Source: Sphingobacterium phlebotomi (GTDB taxonomy: Bacteria; Bacteroidota; Bacteroidia; Sphingobacteriales; Sphingobacteriaceae). From it: DNA of 64,000 bases. Below the pieces are notes generated by a model, which had not been told where the DNA came from, did not search any database, and saw nothing but the letters and a program-made list of their open reading frames with translations. Where the stretch lies: positions 434,001-498,000 of the forward strand of contig NZ_VTAV01000002.1 of NCBI RefSeq assembly GCF_008180195.1, in the 5' to 3' direction. This document shows, piece after piece, positions 1-8,619 of this stretch; the stretch's first letter is position 1; the number at the start of each line of letters is the position of its first letter. Position numbers and translations under genes: made by a program.

Positions 1-1229
1 TCCGTTATGACCTACGGCGGTCGGAAGCTGATTATAATTGGAATAATTGGTTCCTACAGCTAACAAATTTTAAAAACATGTATCAAAGTGCAGAAGATCT
101 GCTGGCCGTAGACGGCGACAACGCGAACAAGACATATATGGGAATAGCGTTGATCTGTCAGGCTTGGGTCGCTTCGTTGCTGACAGATACGTATGGGGAC
201 GTACCTTATTTTGAGGCAAATCAAGGCAAAGAAGGTATCCTAATGCCCAAATTTGATAAACAGCAAGATATTTACAGCGATATATTTAATAAACTGGAGC
301 AGGCAAATGAACATCTGAAAGTCAATACAAATTTGCCGGGGGATCAAGCAGGCTCCGATCCGATATATGGAGGCGTTGCGCTGAATTGGCGAAAACTCGG
401 AAATTCGTTATATCTACGTCTTTTGCTTCGGGTATCCGGTAAGGCGGAAACAAATGCGAGCACTAAAATTAAGGAAATCGTACAAACAAATGCAGCAAAC
501 TATCCTTTGATTTCTAGTAATGCCGAATCTGCAGTACTGCGATGGACAGGAACTTTACCCTATCAATCGCCTTTCCATACACTGCGGGATGCGGAATGGA
601 ATTTGCATAAACTGACCAATTTCTTTGTTGACAATCTGAAAGACTGGGGTGATCCAAGGATTGGGAGATGGGCCACATTATCTCAAGGAGAATATGCCGG
701 TATACCTAGTGGGTATCCGGTCGGCATGGCGCCAACATCACGTTCAGCATTGCCGCTTGCCTTAAAGACAGAACCGTTACTCGGAAATATAATGAACTAT
801 GCAGAACTTCAGTTGATATTGGCCGAGGTCGCTGCAAGAGGATGGACGGATGGAAATGCCCGGGAACACTATGAAACAGGAATTGTCAATGGCATAACGT
901 TCTGGGGATATACCGTACCCCCCAACTATTTAAACGGTGTGTATATCAAATGGGATGAAGATGAAGGGCTAAGCAGTAAGATTGAAAGAATACAACTGCA
1001 AAAATACTATGCCCTTTTCTTTACGGATTTCGAACAATGGTTTGAATACCGACGGACAGGATACCCCGAATTGCCCAAGGGAGCGGGATTGCAAAACAAT
1101 GGTGAAATGCCTGTCAGGATAAATTATCCGATATATCTCCAGTCAACCAACCGAGACCACTATGATGAGGCGGTTGCCAGGCAAGGGGCGGACGATATAA
1201 ACACCAAAGTGTGGTGGCAGCAGCCATAA
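1..1229 (+). CDS. SusD-like outer-membrane lipoprotein, 5'-truncated by the window edge
   Basis: The reading frame is open from base 3 without a start codon, so the N-terminus with its lipobox lies outside the window. The visible part, about 408 residues, resembles the SusD/RagB family (SusD-like group 2). It has the early alpha-helical stretch LTDTYGDVPYFEA followed by PKFDKQQDIYSDIF, and the late helix MNYAELQLILAEVAARGW. The protein ends in VWWQQP. SusD proteins are surface lipoproteins that cap the SusC transporter and bind glycan. Its SusC partner would lie upstream, outside the window. The gene is 31 bases from the next lipoprotein gene and heads a six-gene plus-strand run to 8399. Confidence in the family is high; the bound glycan cannot be read from sequence. 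Confidence 0.9.
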   Translation, partial: RYDLRRSEADYNWNNWFLQLTNFKNMYQSAEDLLAVDGDNANKTYMGIALICQAWVASLLTDTYGDVPYFEANQGKEGILMPKFDKQQDIYSDIFNKLEQANEHLKVNTNLPGDQAGSDPIYGGVALNWRKLGNSLYLRLLLRVSGKAETNASTKIKEIVQTNAANYPLISSNAESAVLRWTGTLPYQSPFHTLRDAEWNLHKLTNFFVDNLKDWGDPRIGRWATLSQGEYAGIPSGYPVGMAPTSRSALPLALKTEPLLGNIMNYAELQLILAEVAARGWTDGNAREHYETGIVNGITFWGYTVPPNYLNGVYIKWDEDEGLSSKIERIQLQKYYALFFTDFEQWFEYRRTGYPELPKGAGLQNNGEMPVRINYPIYLQSTNRDHYDEAVARQGADDINTKVWWQQP

Positions 1230-1260
1230 TAAAGAGAGTTAAAGAAACAAATTTATACAG

Positions 1261-2580
1261 ATGAAAACGATATTATTCATCATCGGAGCCATACTTTGTT
1301 GTTTGGCGGGATGTAAAGAGAAAGACTGGGTCGAGGGAACGCTAAGTCCGGTCATATCGATAGAGAATTTGCGCTTGCTTTATAAAGGGGAAGAGCTTAT
1401 TCTGAATAGTGACAACCTCGCGGGAGCGACACAAATGAACGGCGTGGTGATTTCAGACGCTGCATCTGGCAATGTACCGGAAGGAACCGTCGTCATTCAA
1501 CATCTAGCGCGGAAAAGGATAAGAGGAATCAACGTATATGTGGGCGAAAAAGCAATAGATTACAAACCGGGAGATTCTGTTTCCGTAGCTATCCAAGGAG
1601 CCGCATTAAAAAAGGAGCATGGATCGTTGACGATTGGAGGCATCGGGACAAATGCTATAGCGTTAATATCAGAACAAAACACGACGCACATGCAGCAAGT
1701 TTCCATTAAGCAACTAACAGACAATCCTTCTGCATACGAGAGTACGCTGATACAGATTTATGCCGGAGATTTTATTCCGGAACCAACCGGGGAAGAATTC
1801 TTTGTCGGAGACAAAGTGTTTAGCGATGGAACAGCTGAAACACGGATTCATACAGAAACTACGGCAGACTATGCATCCGTACAAGTTCCTGCAACAGCCT
1901 CTGTTAGGGGTATTGCTATGTTATATACCGCAGAAAATTCTCCAGAACCGGAAATTTCCATTTGGCCACGGAGCATGGAAGATATAAGAGCCAAGACCGT
2001 TATTCTCGCTTGGAACTTATTAGGCGCTGTAGGTAATGAAGCTACGAGCAACGCTACTATCACCGATCCCAATCTGGAGATCCCCACGCTAAGTAGAGGG
2101 CCAGGTATCGCCCCCCAATCTGCCGGCGGTTCCTATGCGAGTACTTTCCCTATTAATGCAGATAAAGAAGAGGCTATTGAAGGGGGTTCTTATTATGAGT
2201 TTAGTATAAAACCGAAAGATAATGCAATAGTGAGCCTTTCTGCGTTGGATATTATCCTCAGGATACAGACTAATGCCCCGAGAACGTATATCTGGATGTA
2301 CAGTGTAGACGGGGGTATTACTTTTAACGACATAGGAGAACCATATACCTGGACTACAGGATTTACAGATAATAATGGGATACAGCAACCCCAGTTGGAT
2401 CTTTCCTCCGTGTCGGATCTACAAATGTTGACTTCTGATGCACCCGTTATATTTCGGTTGTATGCATGGGGCGGAACCAGTATATCTAGCAATAATGGCT
2501 TCAGAATTGGTAAAAGTCTCACCATTGCACAACACGCGTTAGCGATAGAGGGAACAGTCGTGGAGGAAAGCATGCCGTAA
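1261..2580 (+). CDS. Surface lipoprotein: DUF5689-like domain plus C-terminal beta-rich module
   Basis: This 439-residue lipoprotein has a signal peptide ending in a lipobox (LAGC, Cys18). Residues about 25-245 resemble the DUF5689 domain often coded beside SusD genes in Bacteroidota, with an OB-like beta pattern including QLTDNPSAYESTLIQI. Residues about 248-433 form a separate module: WNLLG at the start, LSRGPGI, ALDIILRIQ.NAP, and finally FRLYAWGGT then NNGFRIGKS. The same module makes up almost all of the next protein and ends the one after that. The module pattern is like beta-sandwich domains found at the ends of secreted proteins in several phyla. A role in binding glycan or organising the surface complex is inference. 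No catalytic motif is visible. Confidence 0.75.
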   Translation: MKTILFIIGAILCCLAGCKEKDWVEGTLSPVISIENLRLLYKGEELILNSDNLAGATQMNGVVISDAASGNVPEGTVVIQHLARKRIRGINVYVGEKAIDYKPGDSVSVAIQGAALKKEHGSLTIGGIGTNAIALISEQNTTHMQQVSIKQLTDNPSAYESTLIQIYAGDFIPEPTGEEFFVGDKVFSDGTAETRIHTETTADYASVQVPATASVRGIAMLYTAENSPEPEISIWPRSMEDIRAKTVILAWNLLGAVGNEATSNATITDPNLEIPTLSRGPGIAPQSAGGSYASTFPINADKEEAIEGGSYYEFSIKPKDNAIVSLSALDIILRIQTNAPRTYIWMYSVDGGITFNDIGEPYTWTTGFTDNNGIQQPQLDLSSVSDLQMLTSDAPVIFRLYAWGGTSISSNNGFRIGKSLTIAQHALAIEGTVVEESMP

Positions 2581-2659
2581 ATAGGCTTAGTTTAATTCAT
2601 CTTATTAAAAAACGGCGATCCTATAATCAAATGGAAAAGCCATTAAATCAATTTTAAAA

Positions 2660-3286
2660 ATGAAAAAGTTTATAGTTATTTTATTTGTTATCTGTTTGAG
2701 CGGCAACCTTAAAGCCCAAATCCTCGAATGGAATTTTTTGAGCGATGTAAAAGGTAGTGAAAGAGTCAGTACATCTACTACCACAGATCCAAATCTAGAA
2801 GTTTCCGTATTATCCCGTGGTCCTGGTATAAAGGCGCAGCGAACTACGTATTCTTTTGCGTCTGCATTTCCGGTTAATCTAACCAAGGAAGATGCCATAA
2901 AGGCGGGATCTTATTACCAGTTTGCCGTAAAGGCAAAAAAAGGATACCAAGTATCTCTGAATGCCTTGGACATTATACTTAGGATCCAGAAAAATGCCCC
3001 AAAAAGTTACCGTTGGATGTACAGTACAGATGGCGAGCAATTTATTGATCTAGGACAAGGCGAAATCGAATCTAAACCGACCATTAACAATGGCCTGCCA
3101 CAGCCTACTTTAGATCTGAGTACTGTTAAAGCGCTGCAAGATGTACCTTCTTCACAAACCATTACGTTTCGTCTATATGCATGGGGAGGGACGGACAGTA
3201 CCGTGGATAATGGCTTCCGTATCGGCAAAAGTAGTGCGACAAGAAGTGCACTTTCAGTATCAGGAAAAGTTGTTAAAGAAAAATAA
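2660..3286 (+). CDS. Small secreted protein consisting of the shared beta-rich module alone
   Basis: A 208-residue protein with a short signal peptide ending in LKAQ and no lipobox. The rest (residues about 21-204) is the module seen at the C-terminus of both neighbours: LEWNFL, DPNLE, LSRGPGI, SYYQF, ALDIILRIQ.NAP, FRLYAWGGT and NGFRIGKS occur in the same order and at the same spacing. By eye about half of the positions match the upstream copy. Nothing catalytic is present, so it is probably a binding or assembly protein in the periplasm or at the cell surface. It lies 79 bases after the DUF5689 lipoprotein and 11 bases before the propeller protein, so it is likely cotranscribed. Function unknown. 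Confidence 0.75.
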   Translation: MKKFIVILFVICLSGNLKAQILEWNFLSDVKGSERVSTSTTTDPNLEVSVLSRGPGIKAQRTTYSFASAFPVNLTKEDAIKAGSYYQFAVKAKKGYQVSLNALDIILRIQKNAPKSYRWMYSTDGEQFIDLGQGEIESKPTINNGLPQPTLDLSTVKALQDVPSSQTITFRLYAWGGTDSTVDNGFRIGKSSATRSALSVSGKVVKEK

Positions 3287-3297
3287 ATTATAAAATC

Positions 3298-4938
3298 ATG
3301 AAGATAAGTTTATTGATCTCTAGCGTTTTTTGTATTTGTTTTGCCAACTGTAAAGTTGAATGGCGGGGAGACGCGGTGCCGGCTGATTCAGTATGGCAGA
3401 TAAACCATTCGGCAATTATCAAAATGGAAGACATTTGTGTAGATCCCCCAACACCGGAGCTACACGCTTCCTCTATCGAAGAAACACCTGCAGGATTGGT
3501 CGCCGCTTGGTTTGGCGGAACGAAAGAAAAAGAACCTGATGTGGGAATCTGGCTATCGAGGGAGGAAAACGGACAATGGACAGCGCCTGTGGAAGTAATC
3601 ACCGGAATGACCACATTACCGGATAGCTCCGAGGTACAATACCCTTGCTGGAATCCGGTATTATATCAGATTCCCGACGGAGGCCCTTTGCTCCTGTTTT
3701 ATAAAGTAGGGCCGTCCTCTCCCGAATGGTGGGGGATGTTGATGCGTTCTACAGACAACGGGAAGACATGGAGCACTCCGGAACGTTTGCCCGAGGGCAT
3801 ATATGGCCCTATCAAGAATAAACCGGTAAGAATAGGAGAAACAAGCATATTAAGCCCATCTAGTATCCAATCTAGACTGCATTTCGAGCGTTCAGACGAT
3901 TGGGGGGAAACATGGACAAGAACGCCTTCCGTTACAGACGGATCGATACCGGTAATACAACCCAGTATTTTGTTTTATGGAAATAATAAGTTGCAGGCGG
4001 TAGGTCGTGCCGGGATAGACAAGCGGGTATTCAGCATATGGTCTGACGATGGAGGAACGACATGGCGTGATTTCAAACTGTTGGATGTCCCCAATCCCCA
4101 TTCGGGGAACGACGCGGTAACCCTGCAAGACGGACGGCAATTAATGGTTTACAACCATACTGAGACCGCGAGAACGCCTCTAAATGTTGCCATTTCGGAA
4201 GATGGTGAAACATGGTATCCATTGTTAGTACTGGAAAACGATAAAGAAGGAGGATATAGTTATCCAGCAGTTATCCAAACGAACGATGGTTTGGTGCATA
4301 TTGTCTATTCATGGCGGCGAAAGAACATACGCCACGTGATTTTGGATCCACAGCTTATTCAAGGCAAACCGTTGGTCTCCTGGAATTTTGATACGGAAGG
4401 TGTTGTAGGCGATGAAACGACAAGCAGTGCTACTTATGTACATAACGACTTGGAAACGTCTATCCTAAGCCGTGGCCCGGGACTTGTACCGCAGAAAGCT
4501 ACTGCTTCATTTGCTTCGTCCTCTCCGATATATGCAGATTTATCTTCCGCCGAAAGTGCAGGTGCCTTTTACGAGTTTTCTGTGAAGGGAAAACCGGGAA
4601 AGACAATAGCCCTTTCTTCTGTTGGCGTTATATTGAGGATTCAAAACGATGCCCCCAAAAACTATGTATGGAAGTACAGCATGGACGGTTCTGATTTTAA
4701 AACCATAGGAGAGCCCGTAGTGGTCTCCAGCGGATTCAATGACAACAATGGTCTACAACAACCACAGCTGGAGCTGCATAGCATAGGCGAATTGCAACAT
4801 ATCTCTCCGGGCACCCCGGTGGTATTCAGACTGTATATGTGGGGAGGAACGAGCGGTACCGCGAATAATGGATTTAGAATAGGAAAAAGCAATGCGCTTA
4901 CATCGGCATTGGTTATCAATGGAGAAATTGATGAATAA
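3298..4938 (+). CDS. Asp-box beta-propeller lipoprotein (sialidase superfamily) with C-terminal shared module
   Basis: A 546-residue lipoprotein with a probable lipobox FANC (Cys18). Residues about 45-350 form a sialidase-superfamily propeller (BNR_2 type). Asp-boxes are visible at about 151-158 (STDNGKTW), 199-206 (SDDWGETW), 249-256 (SDDGGTTW) and 300-306. Characteristic family runs are LHASSIEETPAGLVAAWFGGT and YPCWNPVLYQ. I cannot find the N-terminal RIP-type arginine motif of classic GH33 sialidases, so exo-sialidase activity is not certain. Residues 358-545 are the third copy of the WNF...LSRGPG...RLYMWGGT...NNGFRIGKS module. The stop codon overlaps the next gene by 8 bases. It probably acts on glycan at the cell surface together with the esterase downstream. 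Confidence 0.8.
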   Translation: MKISLLISSVFCICFANCKVEWRGDAVPADSVWQINHSAIIKMEDICVDPPTPELHASSIEETPAGLVAAWFGGTKEKEPDVGIWLSREENGQWTAPVEVITGMTTLPDSSEVQYPCWNPVLYQIPDGGPLLLFYKVGPSSPEWWGMLMRSTDNGKTWSTPERLPEGIYGPIKNKPVRIGETSILSPSSIQSRLHFERSDDWGETWTRTPSVTDGSIPVIQPSILFYGNNKLQAVGRAGIDKRVFSIWSDDGGTTWRDFKLLDVPNPHSGNDAVTLQDGRQLMVYNHTETARTPLNVAISEDGETWYPLLVLENDKEGGYSYPAVIQTNDGLVHIVYSWRRKNIRHVILDPQLIQGKPLVSWNFDTEGVVGDETTSSATYVHNDLETSILSRGPGLVPQKATASFASSSPIYADLSSAESAGAFYEFSVKGKPGKTIALSSVGVILRIQNDAPKNYVWKYSMDGSDFKTIGEPVVVSSGFNDNNGLQQPQLELHSIGELQHISPGTPVVFRLYMWGGTSGTANNGFRIGKSNALTSALVINGEIDE

Positions 4939-6979
4939 ACTAATAAATAAATATCTATTTCTTTCCTTTATGCTGAGTCTGATCTGCTCGGTTGTTGTGG
5001 GGCAGGAAGGAACATTGTCAAATCTTTCGAAAGAAATAAACAGTATCGGGCAGGAAATGATTGCTATTCCTCCAGGACAATTTTATATGGGGTCCGATGG
5101 GAAAGGAAAAAACTTCGACGAAGCCCCCGCCCATGTGGTACATATCACGAAATCGTTTAAGATTTCGGCTACCGAAATTACCAATGTTCAGTATGAGCAA
5201 TTTGATCCTACTCACAAGAAATTTCGTGGAAAGAAAGGCCTGTCCAAAGAAGATGATGAAGCTGTTATTTTTGTGTGTTATGAGGATGCTGTCGCCTTCT
5301 GTGATTGGCTTTCCAAAAAAGAAGGGAAAAACTACCGTTTGCCAACGGAGGCAGAATGGGAATATGCCTGTAGAGCTGGGACATTATCTGGTTTCTCGAT
5401 GGCGGGAAAATTTCCCAAGGAGTTATATAAGGTACAAGAATTTAACCGTGATCCCAAGCCTGTTTCTTTGCAGGTTGCACAATTTCCCCCCAACCAATGG
5501 GGTTTGTACGATATGCATGGAAATGTAGAGGAATGGTGCTATGATTGGTACGGCAGTTATATTGCCGATAAACAAAAAGATCCGATCGGTCGTACCTCCG
5601 GAGTTTTTAGGGTGACAAGAGGAGGAAGTCACAATACGCCACCGGATTTTCTGCGTTCGGCAAACCGCATGGCCATGATTCCAGAGGATAAAAACTGGAT
5701 GGTAGGTTTTAGAATAGTAGAGGGGGAGTTGCCATCCACAAAACCCCTTCCTGCTGAAAGCCCGAAAGCATTTGCCCTAGAGGTGAAGGAAGAAAAATTC
5801 AAGTGGTCAGCACCTCGGACGGCTGCGGTATTTATGGAACCTATTTATTACGTGAAAGAACCTTCATGTGATAATAACACGCCCTTCTATTTACATAACC
5901 ATTGTCCGGCGATAACGTGGTGTCCCAATGGGGATTTGTTGGCTATATGGTTTTCTACAGATGATGAATCAGGCAGAGAAATGGTCATTCTTGCCAGTAG
6001 ATTAAGAGCGGGGAATACAGCGTGGGATGAACCTTCCGAGTTTTTTAGGGTTCCTGATAGGAACGTTACAGGATCGTCATTATTTTATGATGGAGAAGGT
6101 ACAATATTCCACACAAACGGTGTTGAGGTTGCGGGAGGATGGAAAAATTTAGTGGTTGTGTCGAGGATAAGTACAGACAATGGCGCCACTTGGTCTACAC
6201 CGCAATTGGTAAATGCGGAACATGATATACAAAATCAGGTCATCGCAGGCATGTTCAGAACAAAAGAGGGATGGCTTGTTCAGCCTGCGGATGCTCTCCC
6301 GGGACAGTCGGGAGGTACAGCGATTCATATCAGCAAAGACAATGGAAAAAGCTGGTATAAGCCGTCTTCCGTTATGGAAAAACCTGTTTTTAAGGATCAA
6401 GGGACGGGTCCGGTCATTGCCGGGATTCATGCAGGAGTTGTACAATTAGAAAATGGAGACTTGATGGCGCTGGGCAGGAGCAACGATATCGACGGAGGCG
6501 ATAAATACGCTGGTCTGCGCATGCCTGTCAGTATCTCCAAAGACATGGGAGAAAGTTGGACGTATGCTGCGTCTGAATTCTTGCCTATCTATGCGGGTCA
6601 GCGATTGGTGTTGAGAAGATTGGATGAAGGGGCAATTCTATTAGTCTCTTTTACGCATCACCCTCGAGAAAAGGAAGAAAATAGACGCGGATTGTTTTTT
6701 AAGGACAGTCTAGGTAAAGAGTATAAGGGGTATGGCCTGTTTGCCGCAGTTTCATTTGATGAAGGGAAAACCTGGCCCGTCAAGAAATTAGTGACAGACG
6801 GGATGCACCGTTATCTTAATGGCGGAGGCTGGACCGGTTTTTTTGAAACAAGTAAGACCAATGCAGAACCTATGGGATATCTAGCCGCTACACAATCCCC
6901 GGACGGCATTATTCACCTTATCAGCAGCAACATCCACTACCGATTCAATTTGGCGTGGTTAATGGAAAATGCGGACTAA
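4931..6979 (+). CDS. Secreted fusion of FGE/SUMF1-like domain and Asp-box propeller
   Basis: The chosen ATG overlaps the previous stop by 8 bases and gives a good signal peptide (MNKLINKYLFLSFMLS..., ending near VVVGQ). An ATG 12 bases earlier is possible. The product is 682 residues. Residues about 43-263 form a formylglycine-generating-enzyme-like (FGE-sulfatase) domain: MIAIPPGQFYMGSDG, LPTEAEWEYACRAG, GLYDMHGNVEEW and RGGSH. The two active-site cysteines expected shortly after the RGGS motif in true FGEs are missing, so it is unlikely to activate sulfatases. Residues about 310-680 form a propeller with Asp-boxes STDNGATW, SKDNGKSW, SKDMGESW and SFDEGKTW. No sulfatase gene is nearby. The FGE-like part may serve as a C-type-lectin-fold binding domain (inference). 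Confidence 0.8.
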   Translation: MNKLINKYLFLSFMLSLICSVVVGQEGTLSNLSKEINSIGQEMIAIPPGQFYMGSDGKGKNFDEAPAHVVHITKSFKISATEITNVQYEQFDPTHKKFRGKKGLSKEDDEAVIFVCYEDAVAFCDWLSKKEGKNYRLPTEAEWEYACRAGTLSGFSMAGKFPKELYKVQEFNRDPKPVSLQVAQFPPNQWGLYDMHGNVEEWCYDWYGSYIADKQKDPIGRTSGVFRVTRGGSHNTPPDFLRSANRMAMIPEDKNWMVGFRIVEGELPSTKPLPAESPKAFALEVKEEKFKWSAPRTAAVFMEPIYYVKEPSCDNNTPFYLHNHCPAITWCPNGDLLAIWFSTDDESGREMVILASRLRAGNTAWDEPSEFFRVPDRNVTGSSLFYDGEGTIFHTNGVEVAGGWKNLVVVSRISTDNGATWSTPQLVNAEHDIQNQVIAGMFRTKEGWLVQPADALPGQSGGTAIHISKDNGKSWYKPSSVMEKPVFKDQGTGPVIAGIHAGVVQLENGDLMALGRSNDIDGGDKYAGLRMPVSISKDMGESWTYAASEFLPIYAGQRLVLRRLDEGAILLVSFTHHPREKEENRRGLFFKDSLGKEYKGYGLFAAVSFDEGKTWPVKKLVTDGMHRYLNGGGWTGFFETSKTNAEPMGYLAATQSPDGIIHLISSNIHYRFNLAWLMENAD

Positions 6980-6992
6980 ATAAAAAACGAAA

Positions 6993-8399
6993 ATGATGAA
7001 AAATTTGATCTCAATAATGGTGGGCCTGTTTTTATTCGCAGGGAGCTTATCGGCTAAAGTAACACTGCCTGCGATATTTTCGGACGGTATGGTATTACAG
7101 CAGCAAAGCAGTGTGTTTATTTGGGGCAAAGCAAGTTCTGGAGTTAATATGACTATCATTACTTCATGGGATAAAAAGAAGTACACCTTACAATCTTCAG
7201 AAGACGGAACATGGAAAACAAAAATAAAGACACCGGTTGCGGGAGGGCCGTATACGATTACGATCAACGATGGTACAAATCTCGTATTATCAGATGTTTT
7301 AATCGGAGAAGTCTGGATTGCATCGGGGCAGTCTAATATGGAAATGCCTTTAAGAGGATTTAATAACCAACCCGTTTTAAACTCGAGCGAAACCATTGCG
7401 CAATCCGATAATCCACAGATACGTTTATTTAAGGTTAAAAAAGTAAGTTGGGCAATGCCCCTTGAGGATTGTTCTGGAACGTGGGAAGCTGCCAGCCCTA
7501 CATCGGTAGCAACGTTTAGTGCTGTCGCTTATGGATACGCTAAGATTCTTCAGGAGAAATTAAAGGTGCCGGTTGGGATTATTCAGTCGGCTTGGGGAGG
7601 AACGAGAATAGAAGCATGGATGTCCACAAACGATTTGCGTTCTTTTCCCAACGTTTGGATCCCGCCGGTAGAAAACACGGCACTCGCATCTAAAAATACC
7701 CCTTCCGGTTTGTATAACGGCATGATTAGTCCATTGGTAGGCTATGGCATTAAAGGAGTAATCTGGTATCAAGGAGAGACTAACCGTAAAAATTGGTATG
7801 AATATGTAAAACTGTTGCCGACAATGGTGAAGGGATGGCGCACAGCATGGACAGTAGATGACTGGGATTTTTATTATGTACAAATAGCGCCTTTTGATCA
7901 GCCAAAGGATAAATCATATACATTTTTCCCATTCGTCAGAGAAGCGCAGCTGGAAGCACTGAAAGATATTCCAAAATCAGGAATGGCCGTTCTAACGGAT
8001 ATAGGAGCCGAAAATACTGTCCATCCATCAGATAAGGCATCTGTAAGTAAACGATTATCTTATTTAGCTTTGGCTAGAAGCTATGATTTTAAAGACGTTA
8101 AATGGTCTGGACCTGTATATAAAAGTATGCAGATACAAGGAAATAAGGCGACGCTGTTTTTCGATTTTTCCGAGGGTTTGTATTTTAAAAATAAGACGTC
8201 GACAAATTTTGAGGTTGCAGGTGATGACAAGGTTTTCCATCCAGCCACCGCCCAAATCTATGGCTCAACAATAGAGGTGTCTTCACCTAAAGTAAGCAAG
8301 CCCACAGCAGTTCGGTATGCTTTTAAAGCGTGGGTAAAGGGTGATTTTTATAATTCGGATGATCTTCCTGCATCTTCTGTCCGCACGGATGATTGGTAG
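6993..8399 (+). CDS. Sialate O-acetylesterase-type SGNH esterase (secreted)
   Basis: A 468-residue protein with a signal peptide ending SLSA. It opens with the family N-terminal beta domain (LPAIFSDGMVLQQ) and then shows the SGNH-hydrolase blocks: GEVWIASGQSNMEMPL with the nucleophile Ser114, the oxyanion region GIIQSAWGGTRIEAWMS, VIWYQGETN, and the Asp/His block DIGAENTVHPSDK. Length and order fit the sialate 9-O-acetylesterase family (SASA). Members remove acetyl groups from sialic acids or from plant glycans such as xylan or rhamnogalacturonan, so the substrate stays open. It follows the FGE-propeller gene by 13 bases and ends the cotranscribed run. Together with the propellers it suggests an acetylated target glycan. 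Confidence 0.9.
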   Translation: MMKNLISIMVGLFLFAGSLSAKVTLPAIFSDGMVLQQQSSVFIWGKASSGVNMTIITSWDKKKYTLQSSEDGTWKTKIKTPVAGGPYTITINDGTNLVLSDVLIGEVWIASGQSNMEMPLRGFNNQPVLNSSETIAQSDNPQIRLFKVKKVSWAMPLEDCSGTWEAASPTSVATFSAVAYGYAKILQEKLKVPVGIIQSAWGGTRIEAWMSTNDLRSFPNVWIPPVENTALASKNTPSGLYNGMISPLVGYGIKGVIWYQGETNRKNWYEYVKLLPTMVKGWRTAWTVDDWDFYYVQIAPFDQPKDKSYTFFPFVREAQLEALKDIPKSGMAVLTDIGAENTVHPSDKASVSKRLSYLALARSYDFKDVKWSGPVYKSMQIQGNKATLFFDFSEGLYFKNKTSTNFEVAGDDKVFHPATAQIYGSTIEVSSPKVSKPTAVRYAFKAWVKGDFYNSDDLPASSVRTDDW

Positions 8400-8619
8400 T
8401 ATAGGCGACATCTAAGAGTTTGTTTTTGAATAACCTGAAAGGACTTATTTGACAGTATAAAATCGTAAGCGGTAAATTTAAGCGATGTTTAACGACGAAT
8501 ATTAGATAATATATTGGATATCTTTGACAACTCGTATGACGCTAGTAAAACGAGAGGTCGCTAATTTTGACTTAATAACCGATTACCGCACCTCGTCATG
8601 GCAAAACTGAAAAACAGGT
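8400..8619. other. Intergenic region with a probable promoter
   Basis: This 220-base AT-rich gap contains no credible gene. It carries a -7-like TATCTTTG and a loose inverted repeat (CTCGT ... ACGAG, near 8532-8560). No rho-independent terminator is obvious after the esterase gene, so part of the downstream transcription may come from read-through. Confidence 0.5.
8519..8526 (+). promoter_or_regulatory. Candidate -7 element TATCTTTG
   Basis: It matches the Bacteroidota -7 consensus TAnnTTTG, about 93 bases before the YidR-like gene. No clear -33 TTG lies at the usual 19-21 base spacing, so confidence is limited. Confidence 0.4.

Noticed and set aside
5061..5528. A 155-codon frame inside the FGE-propeller gene
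   Set aside because: It is another frame of a well-supported gene, rich in rare residues and without any family pattern.
3298..6979. Naming the propeller genes as GH33 sialidases (nanH)
   Set aside because: Asp-boxes are present but the characteristic arginine motif is not visible, so only the superfamily is called.
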